Part shown: piece after piece, positions 23,967-31,672 of the stretch | Layout: every line of letters starts with the position of its first letter | Numbering within the stretch: the first letter of the stretch is position 1 | Source of the DNA: Roseomonas sp. | GTDB lineage: Bacteria > Pseudomonadota > Alphaproteobacteria > Acetobacterales > Acetobacteraceae | Direction of reading: 5' to 3' | Length of the DNA stretch: 38,733 nucleotides | NCBI GenBank assembly: GCA_020249465.1 | Contig: JADCFP010000019.1 | Span: forward strand, 1 to 38,733 | Position numbers and translations under genes: made by a program | Notes under the pieces: generated by a model | Told to the model about the DNA's origin: nothing | What the model saw: the letters and a program-made list of their open reading frames with translations, nothing else | Database searches by the model: none

Positions 23967-24664
23967 GAAGCGAGCATATGCTCCACAAAGGCCGGCACGA
24001 TCTGCGTGGCGGGGCCGTGCTGCGCCTCATGGAACAAAGCCGTGCCTTCGGTTTCTTCCAGATTCAGTTCCACACAGCGCGCCTGCCGCCGCACTGCCTG
24101 CACGAAGCCGGCAGCGGGATAGACCTGGCCAGAAGTGCCAATGGCAACAAAGACACCGCAAGCATCCAAGGCGGCTTCGATCCTTTCCATCTCAAGCGGG
24201 ATTTCGCCGAACCAGACCACATGCGGCCGGAGCCGCCCTGCTGCGCCACAAGCGGGGCAGGCGGCATCTGCGGTGATGTCATCCTCCCAAACAGTCACAG
24301 CACCACAGGCCAGGCAGCGCGCCTTCTGCAATTCTCCGTGCATGGCAATCACATTGCACGATCCCGCGCGCGCATGCAGGCCATCGATGTTTTGCGTGAC
24401 CAGCGTGACGGGCGCGGGCCAATTGGCTTCCAAGCGCGCCAGCGCATGATGGGCGGCATTGGGTTGGATGGCAGGGTCGCGCAGTTGCGCGCGCCGCGCA
24501 TTATAAAAACCCTGCACAAGATCAGGATTGCGCGCGAAGGCTTGCGGCGTTGCCACATCCTCGATCCGGTGGCGCGCCCAAATGCCATCGGCATCGCGAA
24601 ATGTGGCCAAGCCGGATTCACGGGAAATTCCCGCGCCGGTCAGAATCACAATGGGTGGCGCCAT
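23957..24664 (-). CDS. cobB: NAD-dependent protein deacylase (sirtuin, CobB type)
   Basis: A 235-aa sirtuin. GAGISRESGLATFRD (10-24) and TQNIDGLHARAG (90-101) bind NAD, His109 is the catalytic base (MHGEL), and Cys117, Cys120, Cys136 and Cys139 form the zinc site. Tyr54 and Arg57 (FYNARRAQL) match the E. coli CobB residues that allow desuccinylation, so both deacetylation and desuccinylation are likely. The ATG shares one base with the stop of the small upstream gene. Confidence 0.95.
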   Translation of the reverse strand: MAPPIVILTGAGISRESGLATFRDADGIWARHRIEDVATPQAFARNPDLVQGFYNARRAQLRDPAIQPNAAHHALARLEANWPAPVTLVTQNIDGLHARAGSCNVIAMHGELQKARCLACGAVTVWEDDITADAACPACGAAGRLRPHVVWFGEIPLEMERIEAALDACGVFVAIGTSGQVYPAAGFVQAVRRQARCVELNLEETEGTALFHEAQHGPATQIVPAFVEHMLASCA

Positions 24665-24822
24665 CAGCTTGTGGGCGGCGCCGGCGGCGTGCAGCTGCGT
24701 GGTGGGCGCGGAAAGGTCTGGTCCGGCTGCGGCGGCGCCGGGCCTTCGCTTTGCTGAGGCGCCGAGATCACCGGCGCTTCAAGGCAGGGACCAAATGCAA
24801 GCAGGGCGAGCATGATCAGCAT
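24664..24822 (-). CDS. Small exported proline-rich protein (52 aa)
   Basis: A 52-aa open frame starting MLIMLALLAFGPCLEAPVIS: a short hydrophobic N-terminus, a cysteine at residue 13, then a Pro-rich tail (PQQSEGPAPPQPDQTFPRPP). The ATG at 24822 has a perfect GAGGAGG six bases upstream, and its TGA overlaps the sirtuin ATG. Both support real translation and coupling. The LAFGPC segment is a poor lipobox because Pro precedes Cys, so lipidation is uncertain. No family was recognised. It may be a leader whose translation drives the sirtuin gene. Confidence 0.55.
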   Translation of the reverse strand: MLIMLALLAFGPCLEAPVISAPQQSEGPAPPQPDQTFPRPPRSCTPPAPPTS

Positions 24823-24868
24823 GGCAGCCTCCTCGCGCAACTTCAGCACAAGGGCCGGCCCCTCCGCA

Positions 24869-26158
24869 ATGCGGGGCTTGCGGCGCGGCGCAGCCTCGGG
24901 GAGTGTATCGCCAGAAGCAGCGGGGAAACAGCGCGTGGCCGGAGCGCATCAGGGCAGTATCGAGTCGCGCTATTCCTGGGTTGTCGCCATCACGGCGGTG
25001 ACCATGCTCTCACTCGCTGCCGGTGGCCCGATCACGGTGGTGGTGGGGCTCGTGCAAATTGCCGAGGATTTCGGCAGCGGGCGGTCCCTGCCATCGCTTG
25101 CCAATTCGCTCGCCTATTTCGGTACCGCTATTGGCGGCATGGTCTGCGGCGTGATGGTGGCGCGCTTCGGCCAAAGGCTGGTCGCGATGATTGGCGGCAT
25201 TGCGGTCGCACTTGGCCTGATGCTGGCGTCCTTTGGCGAGAGTTGGGCGCTGCTGGTCGGGCTTGGGCTTGGTGTTGGGCTATTTGGCAATGGCGCCTTG
25301 TTCCCGCCGATGTTGGCTTATGTCTCGCTCTGGTTCGATCGGCGCCGAGGCACGGCTTTGGCGCTGGTGGCTTCCGGGCAATATGTTGCGGGCTTCCTGT
25401 GGCCGCCGATTTTTGAGCGCGCCATTGCAACCCTTGGCTGGCAGCGCACCATGTTCGGCTATGGGATTTTGGTCGCCGCAATCGCGGTGCCCTTGGCGGC
25501 GCTAGTGCTGCGCCCACCACCGGCGCAACCCACCACCGGCAATTTCGCTGAGAAAATCCAGCCAGGTGCACGTGTGCTTGGCATGAATGGCAATCTGGCT
25601 TTTTTCCTCTTGGCTTTCTGTTCCTTCCTGTGCTGCATCCCCATGGCCATGCCGGCGGCGCATCTTGTCGCGTTTTGTGGTGATCTTGGCATTTCCGCAT
25701 CCCGCGGCGCGCTCATGCTTTCCGTGCTGACCTTCGCCGCCTTCATGGCGCGGCAATTCTGGGGCTGGCTTTCAGACAAGATTGGCGGGTTATGGACGAT
25801 TGTCTTTGGCTCGCTCGCGCAAATCCTGGGCATGCTGGGCTTTCTGGCGACGCAGGATGAGGCCGGCTTGTTCTTCGTGGCCGCCGCTTATGGGCTTGGC
25901 TTCAGTGGCATCATCCCTGCCTATGTGCTGACGCTCCGCGCCTTGTTTCCAGCATCGGAAGCACATTGGCGCGTGCCGACGCTACTGTTCCTGAGCCTTT
26001 CCGGCATGGCGGCCGGCGCCTGGCTTGCTGGATATATCTATGACTGGCTTGGCTTCTATGCTGCCGCCTGGTGGGCCGGCATTGGCTTCAACCTGGTGCA
26101 ATTCGCGTTGATTGTCTTCCTGCTGCTACGCTGGCGGCGGGGCGTGGCGGCGGGATGA
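24869..26158 (+). CDS. MFS transporter (oxalate/monocarboxylate-like)
   Basis: A major facilitator protein of about 429 aa with twelve hydrophobic segments. It begins near SRYSWVVAITAVTMLSLAAG and carries the loop 2-3 motif GVMVARFGQRLV and FDRRRGTALALVASGQY. The overall shape resembles the monocarboxylate/oxalate-formate branch; the substrate is unknown. The start is uncertain: ATG 24869 (used), ATG 24812 or 24821, which overlap the divergent small gene, or GTG 24935, which has GGGGAAA upstream and directly precedes the first helix. Confidence 0.87.
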   Translation: MRGLRRGAASGSVSPEAAGKQRVAGAHQGSIESRYSWVVAITAVTMLSLAAGGPITVVVGLVQIAEDFGSGRSLPSLANSLAYFGTAIGGMVCGVMVARFGQRLVAMIGGIAVALGLMLASFGESWALLVGLGLGVGLFGNGALFPPMLAYVSLWFDRRRGTALALVASGQYVAGFLWPPIFERAIATLGWQRTMFGYGILVAAIAVPLAALVLRPPPAQPTTGNFAEKIQPGARVLGMNGNLAFFLLAFCSFLCCIPMAMPAAHLVAFCGDLGISASRGALMLSVLTFAAFMARQFWGWLSDKIGGLWTIVFGSLAQILGMLGFLATQDEAGLFFVAAAYGLGFSGIIPAYVLTLRALFPASEAHWRVPTLLFLSLSGMAAGAWLAGYIYDWLGFYAAAWWAGIGFNLVQFALIVFLLLRWRRGVAAG

Positions 26159-26219
26159 TGAAGGTGTTGTGGCGGCACGTCACCATGAAAACGCTTTTGC
26201 CGAGACGTTTTTCATTACC

Positions 26220-26863
26220 ATGTCTGACGCCAAAGACCTTCTCTTCTTTGAACGCCAAGCCGCCTAAACGCGGCGTATGACCACATTGAACCAGACCATG
26301 GATAGGCTGCTGCGCCGCGCGATGGGCCGGTGGTGCAGGCGGGACCCTTCGTCCGCATGCAGCTTGGCCAGCATAGCACCGAAGGCTGCCACGCGCCCAA
26401 GCTGCTCGGCTGTTGCGAATAGGCGCTGCACCCGCATTTCGAGCGCTTCATTGCGCGCGGTTTCGACGCAGTGCTGAATATCGGCTGTGCCGAGGGCCAT
26501 TACGCCATTGGCCTGGCGCGACGCATGCCGGGCACGAAAATCTTCGCCCATGATCTGAATGAGGATGCACAAAAAACCTGCCGCAGCATGGCACAACTCA
26601 ACGGCGTTTGCGGCCGCACCATGATTGACGGGCTATTCTCCGGCGGGGACTTCGAACGCTTCGCAGCCCTTGATACGCTTGTCATGGCAGACATTGAAGG
26701 CGCGGAAGAGGCGTTACTCGGTCCGGAACGCGGCACGACAGAAACCCTCACCGCGCGCTTCCAGCCGACGGACCACGTTACCAGATCGGATCAGCTTTTG
26801 CCGATATGGGAGTGGCGCATGGCGCCAACGCCCTGGCTGGTGCTGGAGCCGTTTAATAGCTGA
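26220..26863 (+). pseudogene. Degraded SAM-dependent methyltransferase
   Basis: The remnant begins at ATG 26220 (MSDAKDLLFFERQAA) and meets a TAA at 26265. After a frameshift it continues in another frame from about 26330 (VVQAGPFVRMQLGQ) through APKLLGCCE to an in-frame TAG at 26420, then ALHPHFERFIARGFDAVLNIGCAEGHYAIGLARRM, the SAM-binding region, and VMADIEGAEEALL. The end (WEWRMAPTPWLVLEP, stop at 26861) follows too soon after the IEGAEE motif, so an internal deletion is also likely. At least three independent lesions show the gene is dead. The last 130-aa open piece starts at 26471 and should not be read as an intact enzyme. Confidence 0.75.
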
Positions 26864-26875
26864 TAGGTCGCTGGT

Positions 26876-27142
26876 TCAGTGAACCAACGCCACCCCCATC
26901 CCATGCTGGAAAATCGCCGCCGCGCCAAGCGCGTAATCCGGTGCGGCGCCGATTTGTGTGCCGTCTGCCGCATGGATCGCAATTGCGCGCTGATTATTCA
27001 CCGTAACGGGCCGCATATAGGCAATGCGGTTGGTGCCGTAGCGCGCCCAATCAAGCGGCGAGAGCTTCCGCAAATCCTCGGCCGTCAGGATGATTTCCTG
27101 TTCGGCTTCGGTTTCGTTTTCAAAATCTTCCTGGTCACTCAT
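26876..27142 (-). CDS. DUF1150-family protein
   Basis: An 88-aa acidic protein. LSPLDWARYGTNRIAYMRPV and AIAIHAADGTQIGAAPD match DUF1150, a small family that regularly follows hsp20 genes in alphaproteobacteria. An AAAGGAC-like site lies about six bases before the ATG. Its function is unknown, but conserved linkage with small heat-shock proteins suggests a stress-related partner. It begins 75 bases after the Hsp20 stop and is probably co-transcribed with it. Confidence 0.88.
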   Translation of the reverse strand: MSDQEDFENETEAEQEIILTAEDLRKLSPLDWARYGTNRIAYMRPVTVNNQRAIAIHAADGTQIGAAPDYALGAAAIFQHGMGVALVH

Positions 27143-27217
27143 GGTCTTGTCCTTTGGCGCGTCCTGATGAACCGCGCGTCAATGCCGTCCTGAATTAGGC
27201 CCGGCGGTTTCGGGCGT

Positions 27218-27691
27218 TCAGCCCCGTGCAGGGCGCCCTTCCACAATGGTGGCGGCGCCATTTGTTTTGGTGTCAATCCGGATGGTCTTGACGCGCACCT
27301 CAGGCAGGGGCCGCTTCAATTCCACATGCAAAAGGCCGTTATCCAACCACGCCCCTTCCACATCTATGCCTTCCGCAAGCACAAAGGCGCGTTGGAATTG
27401 GCGGGCGGCGATGCCGCGATGCAGGAAAATCCGGCCTTCCGAATCATCCTTCTGCCTGCCCCGGATGACCAATTGATTGTCTTCCTGCGTGATCTGCAGA
27501 TCATCCATCGAAAACCCAGCCACCGCCAGCGTAATGCGCAGCCGATTGTCACCGATCTGTTCGATGTTGTAGGGCGGGTAGCCATCGGCATTCTTGCTCA
27601 CACGGTCGAGCATCTGTTCCAGATGATCGAAGCCAAGAAACAAGGGCGAGCCGAAAAGCGAAGGTCTGGTCACGTAATATGGCCTCCTCAT
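27218..27691 (-). CDS. Small heat-shock protein Hsp20
   Basis: A 157-aa chaperone of the alpha-crystallin family that holds unfolding proteins. The N-terminus SLFGSPLFLGFDHLEQMLDRV is the usual alphaproteobacterial start, the alpha-crystallin domain runs about 42-140 (PPYNIEQIGDNRLRITLAVA, then GLLHVELKRPLPE), and a short tail follows. The ATG at 27691 is used; an ATG at 27706 adds five residues. Neither has a strong Shine-Dalgarno. A heat-shock-type promoter is possible at 27739-27768. Confidence 0.92.
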   Translation of the reverse strand: MRRPYYVTRPSLFGSPLFLGFDHLEQMLDRVSKNADGYPPYNIEQIGDNRLRITLAVAGFSMDDLQITQEDNQLVIRGRQKDDSEGRIFLHRGIAARQFQRAFVLAEGIDVEGAWLDNGLLHVELKRPLPEVRVKTIRIDTKTNGAATIVEGRPARG

Positions 27692-27738
27692 CTGAGAGCG
27701 AAGCATGTTGCCGGGCCCGAAGCGCCCTGCTGGACCCC

Positions 27739-27768
27739 TATTTTGGCGCGCGGCTTTGGCGTTGCAAG
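27739..27768 (-). promoter_or_regulatory. Possible sigma32 (RpoH) promoter of hsp20
   Basis: On the minus strand CTTGCAA (27768-27762) and CCAAAATA (27746-27739) are 15 bases apart, similar to the RpoH pattern CTTGAAA...CCCCATNT but with an imperfect -10. It is about 48 bases upstream of the chosen ATG. Confidence 0.35.
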
Positions 27769-27787
27769 GGGGGGCGCGCGGGGCTAC

Positions 27788-28330
27788 ATGCCTGCGCCTG
27801 CCATGACCGAAAACGCACCCCTGCCCATCCTGTTTGTGCCTGACAAAAGGCTCCGCCTGAAGGCGCGCCCGATTGGCGATGCCGATGGGGACATGGTGCG
27901 CGCGCTCGCGCCCAAAATGCTCGCCACTATGTATGCGGCGCCGGGCATTGGCCTGGCTGCGCCGCAAATTGGTGAGGGGCTCCGCCTGGTCGTGCTGGAT
28001 ATCCAGCCCAAGGAAAAGCCTGATCCGATGGTACTGGTGAACCCGGAAATCATCGCCGAAAGCCATGAGGCCGCAACGCGCGAAGAAGGCTGCCTATCGC
28101 TCCCCGGCCAATATGCCGATGTGACGCGCCCCGCCCGCGTGAAGGTGCGCTATCTGGACCTGACAGGTGCAAAGCGGGAGATCGAAGGCGACGGCCTGCT
28201 TTCCGCCTGTCTGCAACATGAAATTGACCATCTGGACGGCGTTTTGTTCGTGGACCACCTTTCTGCGCTCAAGCGCAATATGATCCTGCGGAAGCTCGCC
28301 AAGGATCTGAAATCCCAGCAGCGCGGGTGA
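27788..28330 (+). CDS. def: Peptide deformylase
   Basis: A 180-aa metalloenzyme that removes the formyl group from nascent proteins. The three motifs are GIGLAAPQ (53-60), EGCLSLPG (100-107, Cys102) and QHEIDHLDG (143-151, His144/Glu145/His148), all intact. The ATG at 27788 is used; an ATG at 27803 gives 175 aa. The TGA overlaps the fmt GTG by four bases (GTGA), so def and fmt are coupled. Confidence 0.97.
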   Translation: MPAPAMTENAPLPILFVPDKRLRLKARPIGDADGDMVRALAPKMLATMYAAPGIGLAAPQIGEGLRLVVLDIQPKEKPDPMVLVNPEIIAESHEAATREEGCLSLPGQYADVTRPARVKVRYLDLTGAKREIEGDGLLSACLQHEIDHLDGVLFVDHLSALKRNMILRKLAKDLKSQQRG

Positions 28331-29253
28331 GCAGCCCCGCGCACCCTTTGCGCCTGGCTTTCATGGGCAGCCCGGATTTCGCGGTGCCGGCGTTGCGCGC
28401 TTTGCATGATGCGGGGCATCACATTGCCACGGTGTATTGCCAGCCGCCCAAACCCGCCGGGCGCGGGCAGAAGGAAACCCCCTGCCCGGTGCATCGTGCG
28501 GCCTTGGAACTGGGCCTGCCCGTGCGCCACCCCGCGCGGCTGAAGCGCGATGAGGCGGAACACGCTGCCTTCGCAGCGCTTGATCTGGATGTCGCGGTGG
28601 TCGCGGCCTATGGGCTGATTTTGCCGAAGGCCATGCTGGATGCACCGCGGCGCGGTTGCCTGAATATCCATGCCTCCCTGCTGCCGCGCTGGCGGGGGGC
28701 GGGGCCGATCCAGGCGGCGATTTTGGCGGGCGATACCGAGACCGGCATCACCATCATGCGCATGGAAGAAGGGCTGGATACGGGGCCAATGCTGCTGGCG
28801 GAAGCGGTGCCGATCACGCCTGCCACCACCACGCCCGCATTGCATGATGCGCTGGCTGCGCTTGGCGCCCGGTTGATCCTGCGCGCACTGGCGGAAAACC
28901 CCGCCGCCACGCCTCAGCCGGCAGAGGGCGTCACCTATGCCCCCAAACTGGTGAAGGAAGATGGCCGCCTGGATTGGGCGCAACCGGCCGAGGTGCTGGA
29001 ACGGCGCATCCGCGCGCTCAACCCCTGGCCAGGCACCTTCTTCATGCTGAAGGGGGAAGCCATCCGGGTTTCCGCCGCCGCGCTTGAAGCGGGCGAGGGC
29101 ACCCCCGGTGAGGCCCTGGATGATGCCGGGCTGATTGCCTGCGGGCAGGGGGCGCTCCGCCTGCAGCGCCTGCAACGCCCTGGCCGCGCCGCCATGCCGG
29201 CCGAAGCGTTTTTGCGCGGCCTGCCCATCCCCGCCGGCACGCGCCTGGAATGA
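28327..29253 (+). CDS. fmt: Methionyl-tRNA formyltransferase
   Basis: A 308-aa enzyme that formylates initiator Met-tRNA using 10-formyl-THF. The catalytic residues Asn113, His115 and Asp151 are in [20 protein letters not shown] and EEGLDTGPM. The C-terminal OB-like domain follows from about residue 205 ([14 protein letters not shown]). It starts with GTG and overlaps def; truA begins four bases after its stop. Confidence 0.97.
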   Translation: MSSPAHPLRLAFMGSPDFAVPALRALHDAGHHIATVYCQPPKPAGRGQKETPCPVHRAALELGLPVRHPARLKRDEAEHAAFAALDLDVAVVAAYGLILPKAMLDAPRRGCLNIHASLLPRWRGAGPIQAAILAGDTETGITIMRMEEGLDTGPMLLAEAVPITPATTTPALHDALAALGARLILRALAENPAATPQPAEGVTYAPKLVKEDGRLDWAQPAEVLERRIRALNPWPGTFFMLKGEAIRVSAAALEAGEGTPGEALDDAGLIACGQGALRLQRLQRPGRAAMPAEAFLRGLPIPAGTRLE

Positions 29254-29257
29254 CGCC

Positions 29258-30019
29258 ATGCCCCGCTATGCCTTGAGGCTGGAATATGATGGCGCGCCCT
29301 TTTGCGGCTGGCAGCGCCAGGATGGCCTGCTTTCCATCCAAATGGTGCTGGAAGACGCCGCCGCGCATTTGAATGGCGGAGAGGTGCCGCTGGTCACCGC
29401 CGCCGGGCGCACCGATGCCGGCGTGCATGCCGAAGCCCAAGTGGCGCATCTTGATCTGCCGGCTGACTTGCCGCCTGAGCGGGTGCGAGAGGCGCTGAAT
29501 TTCCACACCCGCCCGCACCCCGTGGCGATAACGGGTGCGGCGGTGGTGGATGACGCATGGTCGGCTCGGTTTTCTGCCATTGGCCGCGCTTATCGCTACC
29601 GCATTTTGAACCGACCAGCGCGCCCGGCGCTGGATTGGGGCCGCGTGTGGCATGTGAAAAAACGCCTGGACGCGGCAGCGATGCATGAGGCCGCGCAAGG
29701 GCTTTTGGGCCGGCATGATTTTTCCGCCTATCGCGCGGCGTCCTGTCAGGCCAAATCCCCCTTGCGCACGCTCGATCGGCTGGATGTGACGCGCCTGGGT
29801 GATGAGATTGAAATCATCGCCGAGGCACGGAGTTTTTTGCACCACCAGGTGCGCAATATGGTTGGCACTTTGGTGGAGGTCGGCTTTGGCCGCCGCCCGG
29901 CCTCCTGGCCGCGTGCGGTGTTGTTGGGTGCGGACCGCGCCAAGGCCGGGCAGACCGCGCCGCCGGCGGGGTTGGTGCTGACAGGGGTGCGATACCCGGA
30001 AGCAGTGGGGTGGGGGTAG
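29258..30019 (+). CDS. truA: tRNA pseudouridine synthase A
   Basis: A 253-aa enzyme that makes pseudouridine at positions 38-40 of the tRNA anticodon arm. The catalytic aspartate is Asp53 in AAGRTDAGVHA, with RYALRLEYDGAPFCGWQRQ at the start and FLHHQVRNMVGTLVEVGFGR near the end. The ATG at 29258 begins the family motif. It ends the def-fmt-truA operon. Confidence 0.97.
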   Translation: MPRYALRLEYDGAPFCGWQRQDGLLSIQMVLEDAAAHLNGGEVPLVTAAGRTDAGVHAEAQVAHLDLPADLPPERVREALNFHTRPHPVAITGAAVVDDAWSARFSAIGRAYRYRILNRPARPALDWGRVWHVKKRLDAAAMHEAAQGLLGRHDFSAYRAASCQAKSPLRTLDRLDVTRLGDEIEIIAEARSFLHHQVRNMVGTLVEVGFGRRPASWPRAVLLGADRAKAGQTAPPAGLVLTGVRYPEAVGWG

Positions 30020-30337
30020 GGATTTCTTTGAACCGACAGTGGCCTTGTACGGCTTCTTTTTCCGAAAAGAATTGATGAATCATTTCGTATTACGCGTGCC
30101 CGCGCACGAGAATTCTGTGCTTCATGGAACGGAATAGCATGGTGTTTCGCATGGCAGCATCCGACGCCCCACATAATGAAAGAAGATCACGGTCCAAACC
30201 CCACAGAGCGGGCGGCGTGAACACATGTGAACGCAACACGCTCTGGCTGGAACAATCAAAGGCGAAACCCCACAAAAGGACGATTGACCGTCCGAACGGG
30301 CCCGCTCATAGTTCCTGAAAAGGAGAGGAGAAGGCCA
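30020..30337. other. Intergenic region with structured leader of the LivK-like gene
   Basis: No convincing gene is seen in these 318 bases. Base composition is lower in GC than truA. A nested inverted repeat lies at 30204-30245: CAGAGCG/CGCTCTG arms enclose GCGT/ACGC arms and a central CACATGTG palindrome. A smaller hairpin GGACG/CGTCC lies at 30278-30293. These may be operator sites or leader structures for the gene at 30338. Confidence 0.5.
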
Positions 30338-31573
30338 ATGAAACCCACAATCAACCGCCGGAGCATGCTGAAGGCAACTGCGGCATCCACACCGTTTCTT
30401 GCGGCTCCAGGATTGCTCAAGGCGCAATCCACATCAAGGCCCGTGCAATTGGGCCTGGTCAGCGATATGGGCGGCCCGTTTCGTGATGTGGGCGGCCCCG
30501 GCCAACGGGTCGCGGCAGAGCTTGCCATTCAAGATTTTGGTGGCTCGGTTCTTGGGCGGCCTGTCGTGGTGCGCCAGGCCGATGGCCAGAATCGTGCCGA
30601 CATCTCATCCCAAATCGCGCGGGAATGGATTGATCGGGAAGGTGTTGACGCGCTTGGGGATGGCGCCGCCAGTTCCGCCGGCCTCGCCATTCAGGAAGTC
30701 TGCCGCGAACGCAAACGGATTTATCTTTGCACCGGCCCGGCTACTTCTGACATGACAGGTAGCCGCTGTTCCCCTTACGGCATACAGTTTGGCTATGACA
30801 CTTACGCCTTGTCACACGGCACGGCGACTGCGCTGACCAAGGCTGGGGGCGATACCTGGTTCTTCATCACCTCGGATTACGCCTTTGGCCACGCGCTTGA
30901 ACGCGATGCTTCCAATGCCGTCCGCAACAATAACGGGCGGGTCGTGGGGGCGGTGCGCGTGCCGCTCAATTCCTCCGATTGGTCAAGCTATCTTATTCGT
31001 GCGCGCGCTTCAGGGGCCAAGGTGGTAGGCCTTGCCATCGCCGGTACAGATTTGCAGAATTGCGTGAAGCAGGCGAGTGAATTTGGCTTGACCCGCGGCG
31101 GGCGCATTCGCATGGCGACGCTGCTGGTGCAGATTCCTGACATTGTCTCCCTCGGCCATCAGACATGCGAAGGCATGGTCTTCACGGATAGCTTCTATTG
31201 GGACATGTCGGACCGTGCGCGCGCATTTTCTCAGCGCTTCATGCAGCGCATTACGCAACACCCACCTGGCCTGCAACATGCGGGCGTTTATGGCGCTACC
31301 TTCCACTGGCTCAAGGGCATTCAGGCCACGGGGACAACGGAAGCCGAGCCAGTGGTTGCCTGGATGAAGGCAAACCCGATGAATGATTTCTACAACGACA
31401 ATATTCGCGTTCGTGAGGATGGGCGCGCGATGCATCGCATGTATCTGTGGCAGGTCAAGCCACCAGCCGAGGCAAAGTCGCGCTTCGACTTCTGCAATCT
31501 GGTCGCCAATATCTCGCCCGACGAAGCATGGCGCCCGCTGAATGAGGGCGGTTGTCCCCTGATCCAAAGCTGA
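30338..31573 (+). CDS. ABC transporter substrate-binding protein (branched-chain amino-acid/LivK type)
   Basis: A 411-aa periplasmic binding protein of the Peripla_BP_6 class. The N-terminus has NRRSMLKATAASTPFLAAPG, a twin-arginine signal, with cleavage probably after LLKAQ. VQLGLVSDMGGPFRDVGGPG and ADGQNRADISSQIAREWID are typical of the class, and the closing segment DFCNLVANISPDEAWRPL recalls binding proteins for small organic acids. AGGAGAGGAGAAGG precedes the ATG at 30338. No permease or ATPase genes follow; the next gene is a flavoprotein. Confidence 0.9.
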   Translation: MKPTINRRSMLKATAASTPFLAAPGLLKAQSTSRPVQLGLVSDMGGPFRDVGGPGQRVAAELAIQDFGGSVLGRPVVVRQADGQNRADISSQIAREWIDREGVDALGDGAASSAGLAIQEVCRERKRIYLCTGPATSDMTGSRCSPYGIQFGYDTYALSHGTATALTKAGGDTWFFITSDYAFGHALERDASNAVRNNNGRVVGAVRVPLNSSDWSSYLIRARASGAKVVGLAIAGTDLQNCVKQASEFGLTRGGRIRMATLLVQIPDIVSLGHQTCEGMVFTDSFYWDMSDRARAFSQRFMQRITQHPPGLQHAGVYGATFHWLKGIQATGTTEAEPVVAWMKANPMNDFYNDNIRVREDGRAMHRMYLWQVKPPAEAKSRFDFCNLVANISPDEAWRPLNEGGCPLIQS

Positions 31574-31602
31574 TTCCCGATCAGGCGCAACATTCGACAT
31601 GA

Positions 31603-31625
31603 CCCATAGGCGCCCTGCCTATGGG
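31603..31625 (+). promoter_or_regulatory. Hairpin between the LivK-like and flavoprotein genes
   Basis: CCCATAGGC (31603-31611) pairs perfectly with GCCTATGGG (31617-31625) around GCCCT. A second GC-rich inverted repeat (GGGGC/GCCCC) follows at about 31629-31645. There is no T-tract, so it is more likely an mRNA-stabilising element. Confidence 0.5.
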
Positions 31626-31672
31626 CTTCCTGCGGGGCCCCTTGCCCCCCAAAAAGTTTCAGTTGGTATCTT

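Noticed and set aside
26471-26863. Intact 130-aa methyltransferase
   Set aside because: The open frame begins inside a larger gene that is interrupted upstream by stop codons and a frameshift, and its C-terminal half is shortened.
27326-27787. N-terminal extension of peptide deformylase
   Set aside because: It is antisense to the Hsp20 gene, and the deformylase family starts near 27788-27803.
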